IMG/VR virus record: IMGVR_UViG_3300025141_014036
Location: 1 to 47,176 of that record
Origin: a virus
Strand: one strand, 5' to 3'
Length of the DNA: 47,176 nt
Below the pieces are notes generated by a model, which saw only the letters and a program-made list of their open reading frames with translations, was not told where the DNA came from and did no database searches. Numbering within the stretch: the stretch's first letter is position 1; each line of letters begins with the position of its first letter. Position numbers and translations under genes: made by a program. Shown here one piece after another: positions 7,972-15,439 of the stretch.

Positions 7972-9389
7972 TTATATATTTCTTTTACTTTTTCGAAAAC
8001 AGCATCTACTTCCGGGTGGCAGTAAGGTTTATCAAAGGCCTTAAGGCATTCGGCATCCGCACTGGCGTAGCTATCAAAGCCAATTGCTGCGGCAGCAGGG
8101 TGCCTCTTATTTTTAAAGAATTTATTAGGGTCCATGCTATAACTTATATCGGAACCACAGAACCTAGTGCAACCTCCAGAAAGATAAAAAGCTTTATATT
8201 TTTGAGACCCATGTCTATGCGGCATAATAACATCTGGAGCTATATGACAGCCCACAGTAACGATCCAAGTATCTGTCGCACCAGCTATGTGTAAAGGCAC
8301 TGTATCTGTTGTTATTAAGAGTTTGGATTCGTTTATTATGTGGTAGTTGTCTTCAAAGGATAAATTTGTAAGATCTAAGACTTTGGAAAAGTCTAGTTCC
8401 TCTGTGTGGTTTGCATTAAAGAACTCTAAATCGTTTCTTTTTTTATTGTCTCCTGTAAAGCCTATTACCGCAACCTTTATTCCTTGCTGACCTAGCAATC
8501 TAAACAATTTGTTCCACTTATCAAAGCTCCAAAACCTCAAGGGGGAGGATTCATAAACCGCGCATACTACATAATCTTCTAGGTGTGGATATCGATATTT
8601 TCTTTCTGGTTGATATGGGTAATACTTAATTGTCCTTTCGTTCTCTCTCAAGGAAAAGCCAGCAGCGAAGGCATAACGCATTACATGATTACCCGCTGCC
8701 CACCTATAGATGAGACCACTTGAAGCGGGAGAGAGTTTAAGCCTATCGAAAAGCTCTAATTTCTCAAAAGGCGATGAGTAATTTTCTTCTTCAGGTAAGA
8801 ATATTTTATCTACGTTCGGGTGGTTTAAAAAAATTTCAGGCCTCTTTGTGGTAACGCAGACTTTCTTGCTTAAAGCCTCTGAAATCTTTCTTATTGTTGG
8901 TTCTGCGCAAAGAACATCTCCTTGCCCGTGTCCGTAGTTCAAGGCTATAATAAAGGGCTTGGTTGCGGGCTTGTTTTTTTTAAAATAATCTGATGGGCTG
9001 CTAAAAACTAATTCAGCGCTTCCTCTCTTTAGGCTGTCTGGGATCTCTCCTGTTTCTTTTATTTTATCGAGCTCGTCTGAATCATAAAAATTAGAAAGAT
9101 GATGGAGGTTTATATATTTTTGATCTACTATTAAAGAGTCGATCTCGTCTCCTTGCGTAGCTTCTATTCTTAAAAATCTCTCATATAGAAATTCTTTCTG
9201 AAAGAACCAAGCCCTGCCTACATTTTCTTTAGGTGTGTTTTGTTTATCGTAAGTATATCGACAAAGCAGTCTTCTTTTTTTATCTTGATTAAAAATAGAA
9301 ACCGTGAGAGCCTCCCGGTTAACCTCCCTAGGCTTATCAAAACTTATAGTTATTTGAGTACTTTTAGCTTCAAGAAGGCTTATCTTCAT
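7968..9389 (-). CDS. Glycosyltransferase family 9 (heptosyltransferase-like), paralogue B
   Basis: A tandem paralogue of the next gene. Shared blocks include GSAELVF, the GxGDV(L/F)xAEPTIRKIS donor-domain start, HPNVDKIF, the SSPLRFWSFDKWNKLFRLL segment, TTDTxPLHIAG and the Cys-rich FCGSDISYS tail. The chosen ATG gives 473 residues. An in-frame start at 9473 would overlap the upstream small gene by more than 100 bp and adds a non-homologous leader, so it is rejected. Both copies keep the same N-terminal extension, so the duplication happened after that domain was joined to GT9. The donor is probably an ADP- or NDP-heptose; the acceptor is unknown. Confidence 0.82.
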   Translation of the reverse strand: MKISLLEAKSTQITISFDKPREVNREALTVSIFNQDKKRRLLCRYTYDKQNTPKENVGRAWFFQKEFLYERFLRIEATQGDEIDSLIVDQKYINLHHLSNFYDSDELDKIKETGEIPDSLKRGSAELVFSSPSDYFKKNKPATKPFIIALNYGHGQGDVLCAEPTIRKISEALSKKVCVTTKRPEIFLNHPNVDKIFLPEEENYSSPFEKLELFDRLKLSPASSGLIYRWAAGNHVMRYAFAAGFSLRENERTIKYYPYQPERKYRYPHLEDYVVCAVYESSPLRFWSFDKWNKLFRLLGQQGIKVAVIGFTGDNKKRNDLEFFNANHTEELDFSKVLDLTNLSFEDNYHIINESKLLITTDTVPLHIAGATDTWIVTVGCHIAPDVIMPHRHGSQKYKAFYLSGGCTRFCGSDISYSMDPNKFFKNKRHPAAAAIGFDSYASADAECLKAFDKPYCHPEVDAVFEKVKEIYK

Positions 9390-9603
9390 TTGTTTTAAAA
9401 ATTTCGTCGTAGTTTTCTCTAAAAGAGATTCTGTCTGAAGTCCTATCTGCGTCACCCTTACCTGCGGCACCAACCATGCCGCCTGCCTTTACGTGCTTAT
9501 ATGTTTCGTTATCATAAGTTTCGCTATGGTTCCTTTTGGTCGAAACTTTTTTTCCATCTTTTACATAATGGTCTCTTGGTTTTTTTTTAGTTTTTTTACT
9601 CAT
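9370..9603 (-). CDS. Small basic phage protein of the GKGD / FRENYDEIF type
   Basis: A 77-residue protein with a Lys-rich N-terminus (MSKKTKKKPRDH), a glycine-rich centre (AGGMVGAAGKGDADR) and an ending FRENYDEIF. Short proteins with a GKGD...R...YD.IF layout recur in many phage genomes with no assigned function, and this appears to be one of them (recalled pattern, not searched). It overlaps both neighbours by a few bases, in keeping with the coupled operon. Confidence 0.7.
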   Translation of the reverse strand: MSKKTKKKPRDHYVKDGKKVSTKRNHSETYDNETYKHVKAGGMVGAAGKGDADRTSDRISFRENYDEIFKTNEDKPS

Positions 9604-10457
9604 ATTAATTCTTTGATTTCGTCTATGGTAAATTGTTCTGTTTCGTCTGAAGATGGACCGCTCTCTAAAATTCTTTCATGGAAATTTTCCCCTTTGCCTA
9701 AACCTGTTTGAATTACTACTAGGGCCTCGCCTTCTGGGAGATATTTAGAAGCCATCGCTTCAAGTAAATTGGATATGCTCATTGACTTCATCTCGGGAAG
9801 ATGCGGGGCACAGTTCTCAGCGTTACGCATGCAATCAAAAATTAAGTCAACTGCTTGATCTATCGTCCAGAAGAATCTTGTAGCCTCTGGTTCTGAAACC
9901 GTAACCGGTTTCCCTTGTTCGAGCAGTTCTTTCCATTTACAAAGAACAGATCCAGTTGAGTATAAAACGTTTCCATACCTAACCGTTCTGAATTGTATTT
10001 CTGGATAGTCCTTCTCAAATTGAGCGAAGGCCCTCTCCATAATGAGTTTAGAGGCTCCATAGACTCCTCTAACTTGGGCGGCTTTATCTGTGCTTATTCC
10101 TACTACAAATTCTACACCAATGTCTACCGCATGCTCTAGTACATTTAGAGAACCTAAAACATTAGAAAGAGCACATTCCCTTGCTTGAGATTCCGCTAAA
10201 CCAACGTGCTTAAACGCGGCCAAATGGAATATACCTTGAATATCTTTGAACCTTTTAAGGGCAAACTTGTCTGATATATCTCCTGTATAGTATTCTATAT
10301 CCGGGAACTTTTGTTTAGTTTTTATTAATTCCCCTTCGTTTCTGGCTACTATAGTTACTCTGCCGTGCATACTGAGGATTCTGCTTATCAGCTCTTGGCC
10401 CAAGAAGCCACTCCCTCCTGTAACTAAATAATTCTTACCTTCTTCTATTTTAATCAT
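9600..10457 (-). CDS. NDP-sugar 4,6-dehydratase, PseB/FlaA1-like SDR
   Basis: A 285-residue extended short-chain dehydrogenase. The Rossmann loop GGSGFLG is at 14-20, the family block AAFKHVGLAE at 80-89, the catalytic TDK at 123-125 and the YxxxK pair Y133/K137. The spelling AFKHV and the late TRFFWTIDQAV are characteristic of inverting UDP-GlcNAc 4,6-dehydratases (PseB, FlaA1, CapE), which open the routes to pseudaminic acid and to 2-acetamido-2,6-dideoxy-hexoses. The downstream pseudaminic enzymes are not seen in the window, so the final sugar is uncertain. The gene begins 8 bp after the tRNA-Thr. Confidence 0.85.
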   Translation of the reverse strand: MIKIEEGKNYLVTGGSGFLGQELISRILSMHGRVTIVARNEGELIKTKQKFPDIEYYTGDISDKFALKRFKDIQGIFHLAAFKHVGLAESQARECALSNVLGSLNVLEHAVDIGVEFVVGISTDKAAQVRGVYGASKLIMERAFAQFEKDYPEIQFRTVRYGNVLYSTGSVLCKWKELLEQGKPVTVSEPEATRFFWTIDQAVDLIFDCMRNAENCAPHLPEMKSMSISNLLEAMASKYLPEGEALVVIQTGLGKGENFHERILESGPSSDETEQFTIDEIKELI

Positions 10458-10465
10458 TTTTAAAT

Positions 10466-10542
10466 TGGAGCCACCTCTTGGATTCGAACCAAGGCGCTTC
10501 CGATTACAAATCGGATGCTCTGCCGGACTGAGCTAAGGTGGC
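10466..10542 (-). tRNA. tRNA-Thr (anticodon TGT)
   Basis: A complete cloverleaf on the minus strand: 7-bp acceptor stem GCCACCT/AGGTGGC, D arm with GCTC/GAGC, anticodon stem TCCGA/TCGGA around the loop TTTGTAA, T arm CTTGG/CCAAG with loop TTCGAAT, discriminator T, and an encoded CCA. The anticodon TGT reads ACA, an AT-rich threonine codon. The upstream gene's reading frame runs into this tRNA and stops in the anticodon loop. Confidence 0.95.
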
Positions 10543-12207
10543 GCTAATAAGGCCCATAAGTAAGTGGGCTTCTACTTTCTTAGTCAATATATCCCAACTT
10601 CTTTCCCTAGGAACCCAAACTAAATTAATTTTATCTCCTATTTGGTTTCTCATTTTCCAAGTTCTGGTAAAGCTTCTTACTGATTTATCAATAATTTCAT
10701 GATATTCTTCAAAATTTTGTTCATTTAATAGGGCCTCATCGTCTATGAAATAGTAGAAATCCCTATTGTTTCTTATACATTCCTCAGCGTCATCCCTCCT
10801 AAACACTAAGAATATATCAGGATCCCAAGGCCAGCTATTAAAGACTCTAGAAAACACGCTTTTGTGCCCGCGAAGACAAAATTGTTCAGATAATTTTTTA
10901 ATAAAGTCAACAGTGGTATAGTCGTTAGAGCCGCCCCAATACGAAACAATACGAAAGGAGGTCTTCGTGTCTTCCAGTTTTTCTATTGACTCGTAATCTA
11001 TCATGTTTTTACCAACTGTATGCTTGTACCAGTCTGAGCCTGTCCATTCGCTAGTCCTAATCTCTTTGAGGCACTTCTCCTGCTGGCTAACATACTGATC
11101 TAGTAATATTTGTTTTCTGTTCGTTGGTAGTTTTGTCTTTGAGTTCTTATATATATGAATTTTATCATTAGGGAAGACGTCTTTAACTATATCAAAAGTT
11201 TCTATATGTTGCATGTGTCCATACTCTCCGTGTTGGTTATGCGTGACTACCATTTCCCAATTTGTTTCTTTATTTATTTTATTTAAAAAATCTCTAAAGA
11301 AAGGCTTTCTTGGAAAAGTGTTCAAACTTGGAGTAATCACTCCTAAACACTCAAAATAACTAACTCCCGCTTTTTTTAAACAGTCTTTTAGCTCTTTAAA
11401 TCTAGTTTGGTTCTTGTTGTGCCCATACCAAACATTATAATCCATTGAAGATGTAAGGCAAACTACTTTGGTGTCCCTACCGTTTTCCATCAACCAGTCT
11501 CCAAAAAAAATAGCTTCATCGTCTGGGTGAGCTATGATTAATAGTTTTGTTGGCTTCGGAGGTAAGCAGACCCCTTTCCAGCAAAAGGTTTTTTCTGATA
11601 CTATTTCTAAATGGTCAAGGGTATTATCTCTTCCTTCTTTTATATCTTCTGGTACAAGGCTCCATTTGTAGCCAAAATCTCCCGGTTCGTTTGTTTTATC
11701 TCTGTTTGCGATAACCTCTCCGAAAGTATTAAAACCCTCTGGCCCCATCAGGTCTATATAGTCGCCCCACTTATTGTTAATTGAATATTCAATTAGCTTG
11801 ATCCACATCCATTTACCAATACCTATCTTCTTGAATTGTTTTGTGTCGTATAAGGGAGAGTTGCAATAAACATAGTTCCCCCATTTCAAAACAAAATGAT
11901 AAGCGATTCCACAGCTAAAGCAATGTAGTATACCTCTGTCGTGCAGGCTCTGAAGCTCTTCTTCTCCGTACCAATCTCCCCAACTCCAGCCGTTACAGTC
12001 CGCCCAGAGATCCATAAACTCCCTGCATTCTTTTGGGTCAAATCTTACGGGTTCATATTTTATTTCGGGGTGAGATTTCGAAACTTTTGCTAAGGCTCGC
12101 TTGGTTGCATAAGAACAAGGTTTAGAAAGGGATGATAGGTATTTTTCAAAATTAGAAAACCTACTGGTCTGGATTATAAGTGGAGAGCTTTTATCCAGTA
12201 CTCGCAT
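10504..12207 (-). CDS. Fusion of GNAT/FemAB-like acyltransferase, PIG-L (LmbE) deacetylase and a C-terminal domain
   Basis: A 567-residue multidomain protein. Residues 1-190 look like a GNAT/FemAB-type acyltransferase (KIGIGKWMWIKLIEYSI near 127-143 is in the acyl-CoA loop position). Residues 221-345 are a PIG-L zinc deacetylase, with AHPDDE at 226-231 and NQHGEYGHMQH at 324-334, the family's metal and catalytic motifs; such enzymes remove N-acetyl groups from sugars. Residues 410-560 are unrecognised but resemble the N-terminal half of a GT-B fold. The frame has no stop before the tRNA: the last residues are read from tRNA-Thr and the TAA lies in its anticodon loop. It is probably a sugar N-acyl remodelling enzyme. 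Confidence 0.8.
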   Translation of the reverse strand: MRVLDKSSPLIIQTSRFSNFEKYLSSLSKPCSYATKRALAKVSKSHPEIKYEPVRFDPKECREFMDLWADCNGWSWGDWYGEEELQSLHDRGILHCFSCGIAYHFVLKWGNYVYCNSPLYDTKQFKKIGIGKWMWIKLIEYSINNKWGDYIDLMGPEGFNTFGEVIANRDKTNEPGDFGYKWSLVPEDIKEGRDNTLDHLEIVSEKTFCWKGVCLPPKPTKLLIIAHPDDEAIFFGDWLMENGRDTKVVCLTSSMDYNVWYGHNKNQTRFKELKDCLKKAGVSYFECLGVITPSLNTFPRKPFFRDFLNKINKETNWEMVVTHNQHGEYGHMQHIETFDIVKDVFPNDKIHIYKNSKTKLPTNRKQILLDQYVSQQEKCLKEIRTSEWTGSDWYKHTVGKNMIDYESIEKLEDTKTSFRIVSYWGGSNDYTTVDFIKKLSEQFCLRGHKSVFSRVFNSWPWDPDIFLVFRRDDAEECIRNNRDFYYFIDDEALLNEQNFEEYHEIIDKSVRSFTRTWKMRNQIGDKINLVWVPRERSWDILTKKVEAHLLMGLISATLAQSGRASDL

Positions 12208-12878
12208 TATACAAAATAGTCTTGAGGAAATTCTAAAGAAACATTTTCCTCGTCAAGACTCTCTATCCAGCCAGTAACGATATATTTTTCTTCTCCCTCT
12301 CCGGGAGGATTGCCTCTATGATGATGCGTCCAAAACGCTGGGAATAGAGCAGATACACCAGCCTTTGGTTTGACTTTGACATCTTGAAACATAAATTCTG
12401 TTTCCCCTCCTTTCTTAACGTCATTTAGATACCAAATGAAAGCCATTTGTCTATCTTTCATGGTGGGGTCTTCGTTAGTTTGCTCATGATGCCAAGCATA
12501 ATACCCCCCACCGTCTGAATATTTTTGTATTTGCATATGAGGATTTCCACACCGAACTGCTCCAAATCTGCCTTGAGCTGTTCTGACGAGGCAAAGTTTG
12601 CTAGAATACTCGGATTTCATGGTTCTCCAAGGATATTTTGAGAGATACTCGACTAAAGAGTGCAATAACTCTTCTCTGAGGTAGTCGTATATGTAAGCCC
12701 AGTCTTTGTCGTCTAGCTGTTCGTGGATCATCAAGTCCGTTGACCTTTTGATTGAATGGTTCAACCCGCTGCCAGAAATACCCTCACCTTTGTCTTGGGA
12801 TTCCTCGAACTTATTTATGATTTTATCGCATACCTTAGTTGGCAGCGATTTTTCCCTTGTGTAAATTAGGTTACTCAT
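12207..12878 (-). CDS. 2OG-Fe(II) oxygenase, prolyl-4-hydroxylase-like
   Basis: A 223-residue dioxygenase of the type common in large marine phages. The iron site is seen as W-H130-H-E132 (an HxE variant of HxD) after the conserved QKYSDGGGYYA, with the distal histidine among H185-H187 (WTHHHRG), and a 2-oxoglutarate partner near K198. The FIWYLNDVKKGGETEF segment is the usual central strand with its GGET. Substrates in this group are proteins or small molecules and cannot be told from sequence. Unlike the paralogue at 4527-5126 it keeps histidine ligands, so it is probably active. Its stop shares bases with the next start. Confidence 0.85.
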   Translation of the reverse strand: MSNLIYTREKSLPTKVCDKIINKFEESQDKGEGISGSGLNHSIKRSTDLMIHEQLDDKDWAYIYDYLREELLHSLVEYLSKYPWRTMKSEYSSKLCLVRTAQGRFGAVRCGNPHMQIQKYSDGGGYYAWHHEQTNEDPTMKDRQMAFIWYLNDVKKGGETEFMFQDVKVKPKAGVSALFPAFWTHHHRGNPPGEGEEKYIVTGWIESLDEENVSLEFPQDYFV

Positions 12879-12879
12879 A

Positions 12880-13371
12880 TTAAAACTCCTTCTCTAATCC
12901 ATAATACATATCTGGAATGTCGTCGTTTAACCTTAGGGGATTAAAGTTTAAGTTGGAAAAGTCAAAAGAAGAGCTCCCTTCGAAATATACTTTTAGGTTA
13001 CAATTAAACTCGTTCACTTTCTCTGTGCAATACTTTTTTACCAATTCAAAGTCCACGGCTTTGTCCTCTTTTCCCTTCGCTACTAGGATAACATCTTTGT
13101 TGGCTAGATGGTTGTCGAAAATGCGAATTAACTTATCGTCTTTCCAGAACTCTACCTTCCATTGCTCTATTTCTTCAAAGAAATGGCTTCCCCATGTACC
13201 AGTTGTGACCGTCATATCCCCTATGAACTCATACTCTTCAAAGGAATTTCTTCTTCTAAACCATTTTATATAATAGTCAGAAGATTCTTCACTGTCACTC
13301 TTGATGGAGACTTTCGCTTCTCCGGCAAAAGAAACAACTGCGTAGTCTTCTTCTGTGAGGCTTACTCTCAT
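12880..13371 (-). CDS. Hypothetical protein
   Basis: An unrecognised soluble protein of 163 residues, rich in aromatic and acidic positions, with no clear motif. The ATG chosen overlaps the stop of a 22-codon ORF upstream as TAATG. An in-frame ATG at 13404 lies inside that ORF and would add 11 residues. The composition suggests a beta-rich fold (alternating hydrophobic residues in the first 100 positions). It sits between a dioxygenase and small membrane or SET proteins; no role can be assigned. Confidence 0.6.
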   Translation of the reverse strand: MRVSLTEEDYAVVSFAGEAKVSIKSDSEESSDYYIKWFRRRNSFEEYEFIGDMTVTTGTWGSHFFEEIEQWKVEFWKDDKLIRIFDNHLANKDVILVAKGKEDKAVDFELVKKYCTEKVNEFNCNLKVYFEGSSSFDFSNLNFNPLRLNDDIPDMYYGLEKEF

Positions 13372-13439
13372 TACCAAAACCAGACCATGTAATCTTCCTC
13401 GCACTCCTCGGGAAGAATATCATAATTTTTTCTTTTCAT
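13371..13439 (-). CDS. Possible 22-residue peptide gene
   Basis: ATG 2 bp after the upstream stop, and a TAA that overlaps the next ATG as TAATG, so it fits the junction exactly as other genes do. The product would be acidic and end in VWFW. No ribosome-binding site is evident and the length is too short for codon evidence, so it may be only a coupling leader for the next gene. Confidence 0.35.
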   Translation of the reverse strand: MKRKNYDILPEECEEDYMVWFW

Positions 13440-13441
13440 GC

Positions 13442-13744
13442 TTAGTTATTGAGGTTTTTGTCCTCTTTTTCTAATTGCGTTATAGTCTTTTTAAATACTT
13501 TAGACAATTTCCATTCGCCAAAAAGCATAAAGCTTGTTTCAGTCGCTTGCTCCATTAAATATATCTTGTACTCATCTCGTTCCTTTTTTGTTAAATACGG
13601 AGGCCGTGAAGTGCTTGAGTGTTTAGATGCTGCCTTTGTTTGCGGATAGGATATAAATTTAAGGGCGTAATTATAGCTAGACCACCCTACTAGATATGCT
13701 AAGGATAAGCTGGTTACGGCTAAAAGTATCTTATGTTTAATCAT
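13442..13744 (-). CDS. Small membrane-anchored or secreted protein
   Basis: A 100-residue protein with a positive start (MIKHK), a hydrophobic segment at about 6-22, then a Ser/Thr-rich linker and a charged helical tail. This is the layout of an N-terminally anchored periplasmic protein or an uncleaved signal. No family is recognised. It is translationally coupled to the SET-domain gene (stop and start touch at 13744) and belongs to a run of small envelope-type proteins between 13.4 and 21.9 kb. Confidence 0.6.
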   Translation of the reverse strand: MIKHKILLAVTSLSLAYLVGWSSYNYALKFISYPQTKAASKHSSTSRPPYLTKKERDEYKIYLMEQATETSFMLFGEWKLSKVFKKTITQLEKEDKNLNN

Positions 13745-14199
13745 TAATATTTGTAATTATAACTCCACTCAGTCCCTTCAAGGTCTTTTTGATAGTCTAC
13801 AGTCAATTCTTCTCCTTTTTCTATTTTTCTAATAGTTTCAAAAGAGTTCTCCCTTTCCATATCTAAGTTTAAGTTAGGTTCAGTTGAGGCATTAAGAAAT
13901 TGTGTTATATGAAACATTTCCAGATCAGCAGGGTGAACAAAAAGACCTCTGTTGGATAACAAGTTATAGTCTAAGAGCATCTGCTGGACTGGTTCGTCAA
14001 GTTTACTTATTTCGTGACTGGTAAGTCTGATGGTACCACCAAAGAAATGATGATTCGGGGTAAACCAAGGACAAACCCCTGAGGGAATGTCCTTGATTGC
14101 AAATACCCCTACTCCGTGAGTTTTAGAAGGTTGGATCTTGCAATAAGCTTGATGCCTTAACCTTCCTAACACTTTACTTCTAAACACATGAGGACTCAT
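13744..14199 (-). CDS. SET-domain protein (putative protein lysine methyltransferase)
   Basis: A 151-residue minimal SET domain. The SAM-binding start HGVGVFAIKDIPSG is at 28-41, FLNASTEPN near 102-110 takes the place of the usual NHSCxPN, and EKGEELTVDY near 127-136 gives the catalytic-tyrosine region. Phage and bacterial SET proteins of this size are known but rarely characterised; the target would be a lysine on a host or phage protein. The canonical NHS is changed to NAS, so activity is uncertain. It starts 15 bp after the tRNA-Arg. Confidence 0.82.
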   Translation of the reverse strand: MSPHVFRSKVLGRLRHQAYCKIQPSKTHGVGVFAIKDIPSGVCPWFTPNHHFFGGTIRLTSHEISKLDEPVQQMLLDYNLLSNRGLFVHPADLEMFHITQFLNASTEPNLNLDMERENSFETIRKIEKGEELTVDYQKDLEGTEWSYNYKY

Positions 14200-14213
14200 T
14201 CTGAGAATATATA

Positions 14214-14290
14214 TGGTACCCCGAGCTGGACTCGAACCGGCAACCCTCTGCTTAGAAGGCAGATGCTCTATCCAATTGAGCTATCGGGGC
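14214..14290 (-). tRNA. tRNA-Arg (anticodon TCT)
   Basis: A complete minus-strand cloverleaf: acceptor GCCCCGA/TCGGGGT (with a G-T first pair), D arm GCTC/GAGC, anticodon stem TCTGC/GCAGA around CTTCTAA, T loop TTCGAGT, discriminator A and an encoded CCA. The anticodon TCT reads AGA. It starts 5 bp after the gene at 14296-14541. Confidence 0.95.
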
Positions 14291-14295
14291 AACGC

Positions 14296-14541
14296 TTATG
14301 TAACTAGCCTTGGCCTATCTTCTTCTCCTTCTTCTTTTGGTGGCCAAACGCCGTCAAATTCAATAGAGTTAAGCTCTACAAGTTTTTCTCTAGTCTTTTT
14401 AAAGAAGGTAAGCTTGCCCGGGCTACCTTGGTAACAGTCGATATTTTTAACCTCGTCAAACGCTTTCTTGCGGTCTGAGGTGATTAACTTAACGTGCGTT
14501 GCGCCTCTGGGGATTGGGCTAAGCTGTCTTTTTAAGGGCAT
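14296..14541 (-). CDS. Small hypothetical protein
   Basis: An 81-residue basic, soluble protein starting MPLKRQLSPIPRG, with no recognised domain. A WPPKEEGEED stretch near the C-terminus is acidic. It overlaps the gene upstream by 23 bp and ends 5 bp before the tRNA-Arg. The neighbours give no functional clue. Confidence 0.55.
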   Translation of the reverse strand: MPLKRQLSPIPRGATHVKLITSDRKKAFDEVKNIDCYQGSPGKLTFFKKTREKLVELNSIEFDGVWPPKEEGEEDRPRLVT

Positions 14542-14743
14542 ATGCTAAATTTTTAAATACGTCTTCGTATTCTTCTTTTACTTTAACTGTCTCTCTCCTG
14601 AGTTGTATAATTGTGCTAGTTGAGTCGATATGCGGATAGAAGGCTTGAACTTTCTGCGCATTAATCGCTACTACTCTCTCATGGTGGCTACCTTTGAAAG
14701 CGTTAGAGCTTGTTCCTAGTATTTCTGTGAATTCTACAAACAT
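14519..14743 (-). CDS. Small phage protein, FlbD-like beta pattern
   Basis: A 74-residue protein. The middle reads VVAINAQKVQAFYPH then STIIQL, then KVKEEYEDVFKNL. This pattern (Ile-Asn-x-x-x-Ile, short hairpin, then VKE.YE.V...L) is shared with small FlbD-like proteins and many small phage proteins of unknown function. The similarity is by eye only. It lies 1 bp after the cupin gene, so the two are probably co-translated. Confidence 0.6.
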   Translation of the reverse strand: MFVEFTEILGTSSNAFKGSHHERVVAINAQKVQAFYPHIDSTSTIIQLRRETVKVKEEYEDVFKNLAYALKKTA

Positions 14744-14744
14744 C

Positions 14745-15137
14745 TTATGTAATGCTGAATGATTTTTGTTCTACTGGTTCTCTATACACTCTATAACTGT
14801 CGCTGTCTTCGTGGTAGGTGCTTGTTTCTATGAATTTGACGTCGCTGACTACGGCTTTAAGCATGTGAGGCATAAATCTATCTAACGTGAAAACTTCTCC
14901 TTGCGAAAGGGAAACTTCGTACTTTTTAGTTGTCTCAGTATCGATAATATCTATGTCTAACTGACCTTCAAGTATGTAAAAGCTCTCATGTTTCTTGGCG
15001 TGGAAGTGCATTGAGGTGCCATGTCCTTTTTTAATAAAGAGAATCTTACCGCAATAATTCTCGTACATGTTATTTACAAGCCAGATTTCATGGCCCCAGT
15101 CTTTGTTTACTATCTTTGGTTTGCTTAAGGCATCCAT
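14745..15137 (-). CDS. Cupin-domain protein, mannose-6-phosphate isomerase type II-like
   Basis: A 130-residue single cupin. Motif 1 holds the metal ligands in MHFHAKKHESFYILEG (about 42-57: H43, H45, E50) and motif 2 has PHML near residue 90. The NKDWGHEIWLV start resembles the cupin part of phosphomannose isomerase/mannose-1-phosphate guanylyltransferase and of sugar-nucleotide isomerases. It could make or epimerise a sugar for the glycan cluster; GDP-mannose for the Gmd gene is one option. The ATG at 15137 follows AAGGT by 8 nt; a GTG at 15140 is an alternative. It overlaps the zinc-ribbon ORF by 50 bp. Confidence 0.75.
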   Translation of the reverse strand: MDALSKPKIVNKDWGHEIWLVNNMYENYCGKILFIKKGHGTSMHFHAKKHESFYILEGQLDIDIIDTETTKKYEVSLSQGEVFTLDRFMPHMLKAVVSDVKFIETSTYHEDSDSYRVYREPVEQKSFSIT

Positions 15138-15225
15138 CACAATATACCTTCATTTTACCTTTAACTTGTATCCATGTCAAGTTTATTTCTTCAAAGGTCT
15201 TTTTACATTTAGCGCAATCTGTCAT
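15088..15225 (-). CDS. 45-residue zinc-ribbon protein
   Basis: A short ORF encoding CAKC at residues 4-7 and CDGC at 29-32, a classic pair of CxxC knuckles for one zinc, with a basic tail. Small two-knuckle proteins of this size are common in phages. Its ATG is 1 bp after the upstream stop (TAAGATG), and its 3' end overlaps the cupin gene in another frame, as seen for other genes here. Confidence 0.65.
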   Translation of the reverse strand: MTDCAKCKKTFEEINLTWIQVKGKMKVYCDGCLKQTKDSKQRLGP

Positions 15226-15226
15226 C

Positions 15227-15439
15227 TTATAGATCGGCTTCCCCGATATCAATAAAATAGAGAAGTCTGTATATTTTTTCTCTACCTACTGTGTCTCCGA
15301 CTAAATCTAATGGTATCTCCATATTCAGATCTCGGTTGGGGGTAAGTAGCCATTCGGCTACCTCGTTGTCTGGCATTATTTCGCAGCATTCGTTTACAAC
15401 GTTAACGAACTCGATTAAATTATTTTTTTCTATATTCAC
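15227..15439 (-). CDS. Stand-alone Xre/MbcA/ParS-type antitoxin toxin-binding domain
   Basis: A 70-residue protein whose second half reads AEWLLTPNRDLN...PLDLVGDTVG and ends with an FIDIGEADL helix. This follows the pattern of the DUF2384 domain (WL.tPn..L....P.dll......v...l..i..G), the part of MbcA, ParS and Xre antitoxins that binds the RES-type toxin. No DNA-binding helix-turn-helix is present and no RES toxin is seen next to it. The family call is by pattern only. It is coupled to the PilP-like gene. Confidence 0.6.
   Translation of the reverse strand: MNIEKNNLIEFVNVVNECCEIMPDNEVAEWLLTPNRDLNMEIPLDLVGDTVGREKIYRLLYFIDIGEADL

Noticed and set aside
14213-14434. Plus-strand 73-codon ORF beginning MVPRAGLEPATL
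   Set aside because: This is the well-known false translation of the antisense strand of a tRNA gene (here tRNA-Arg).
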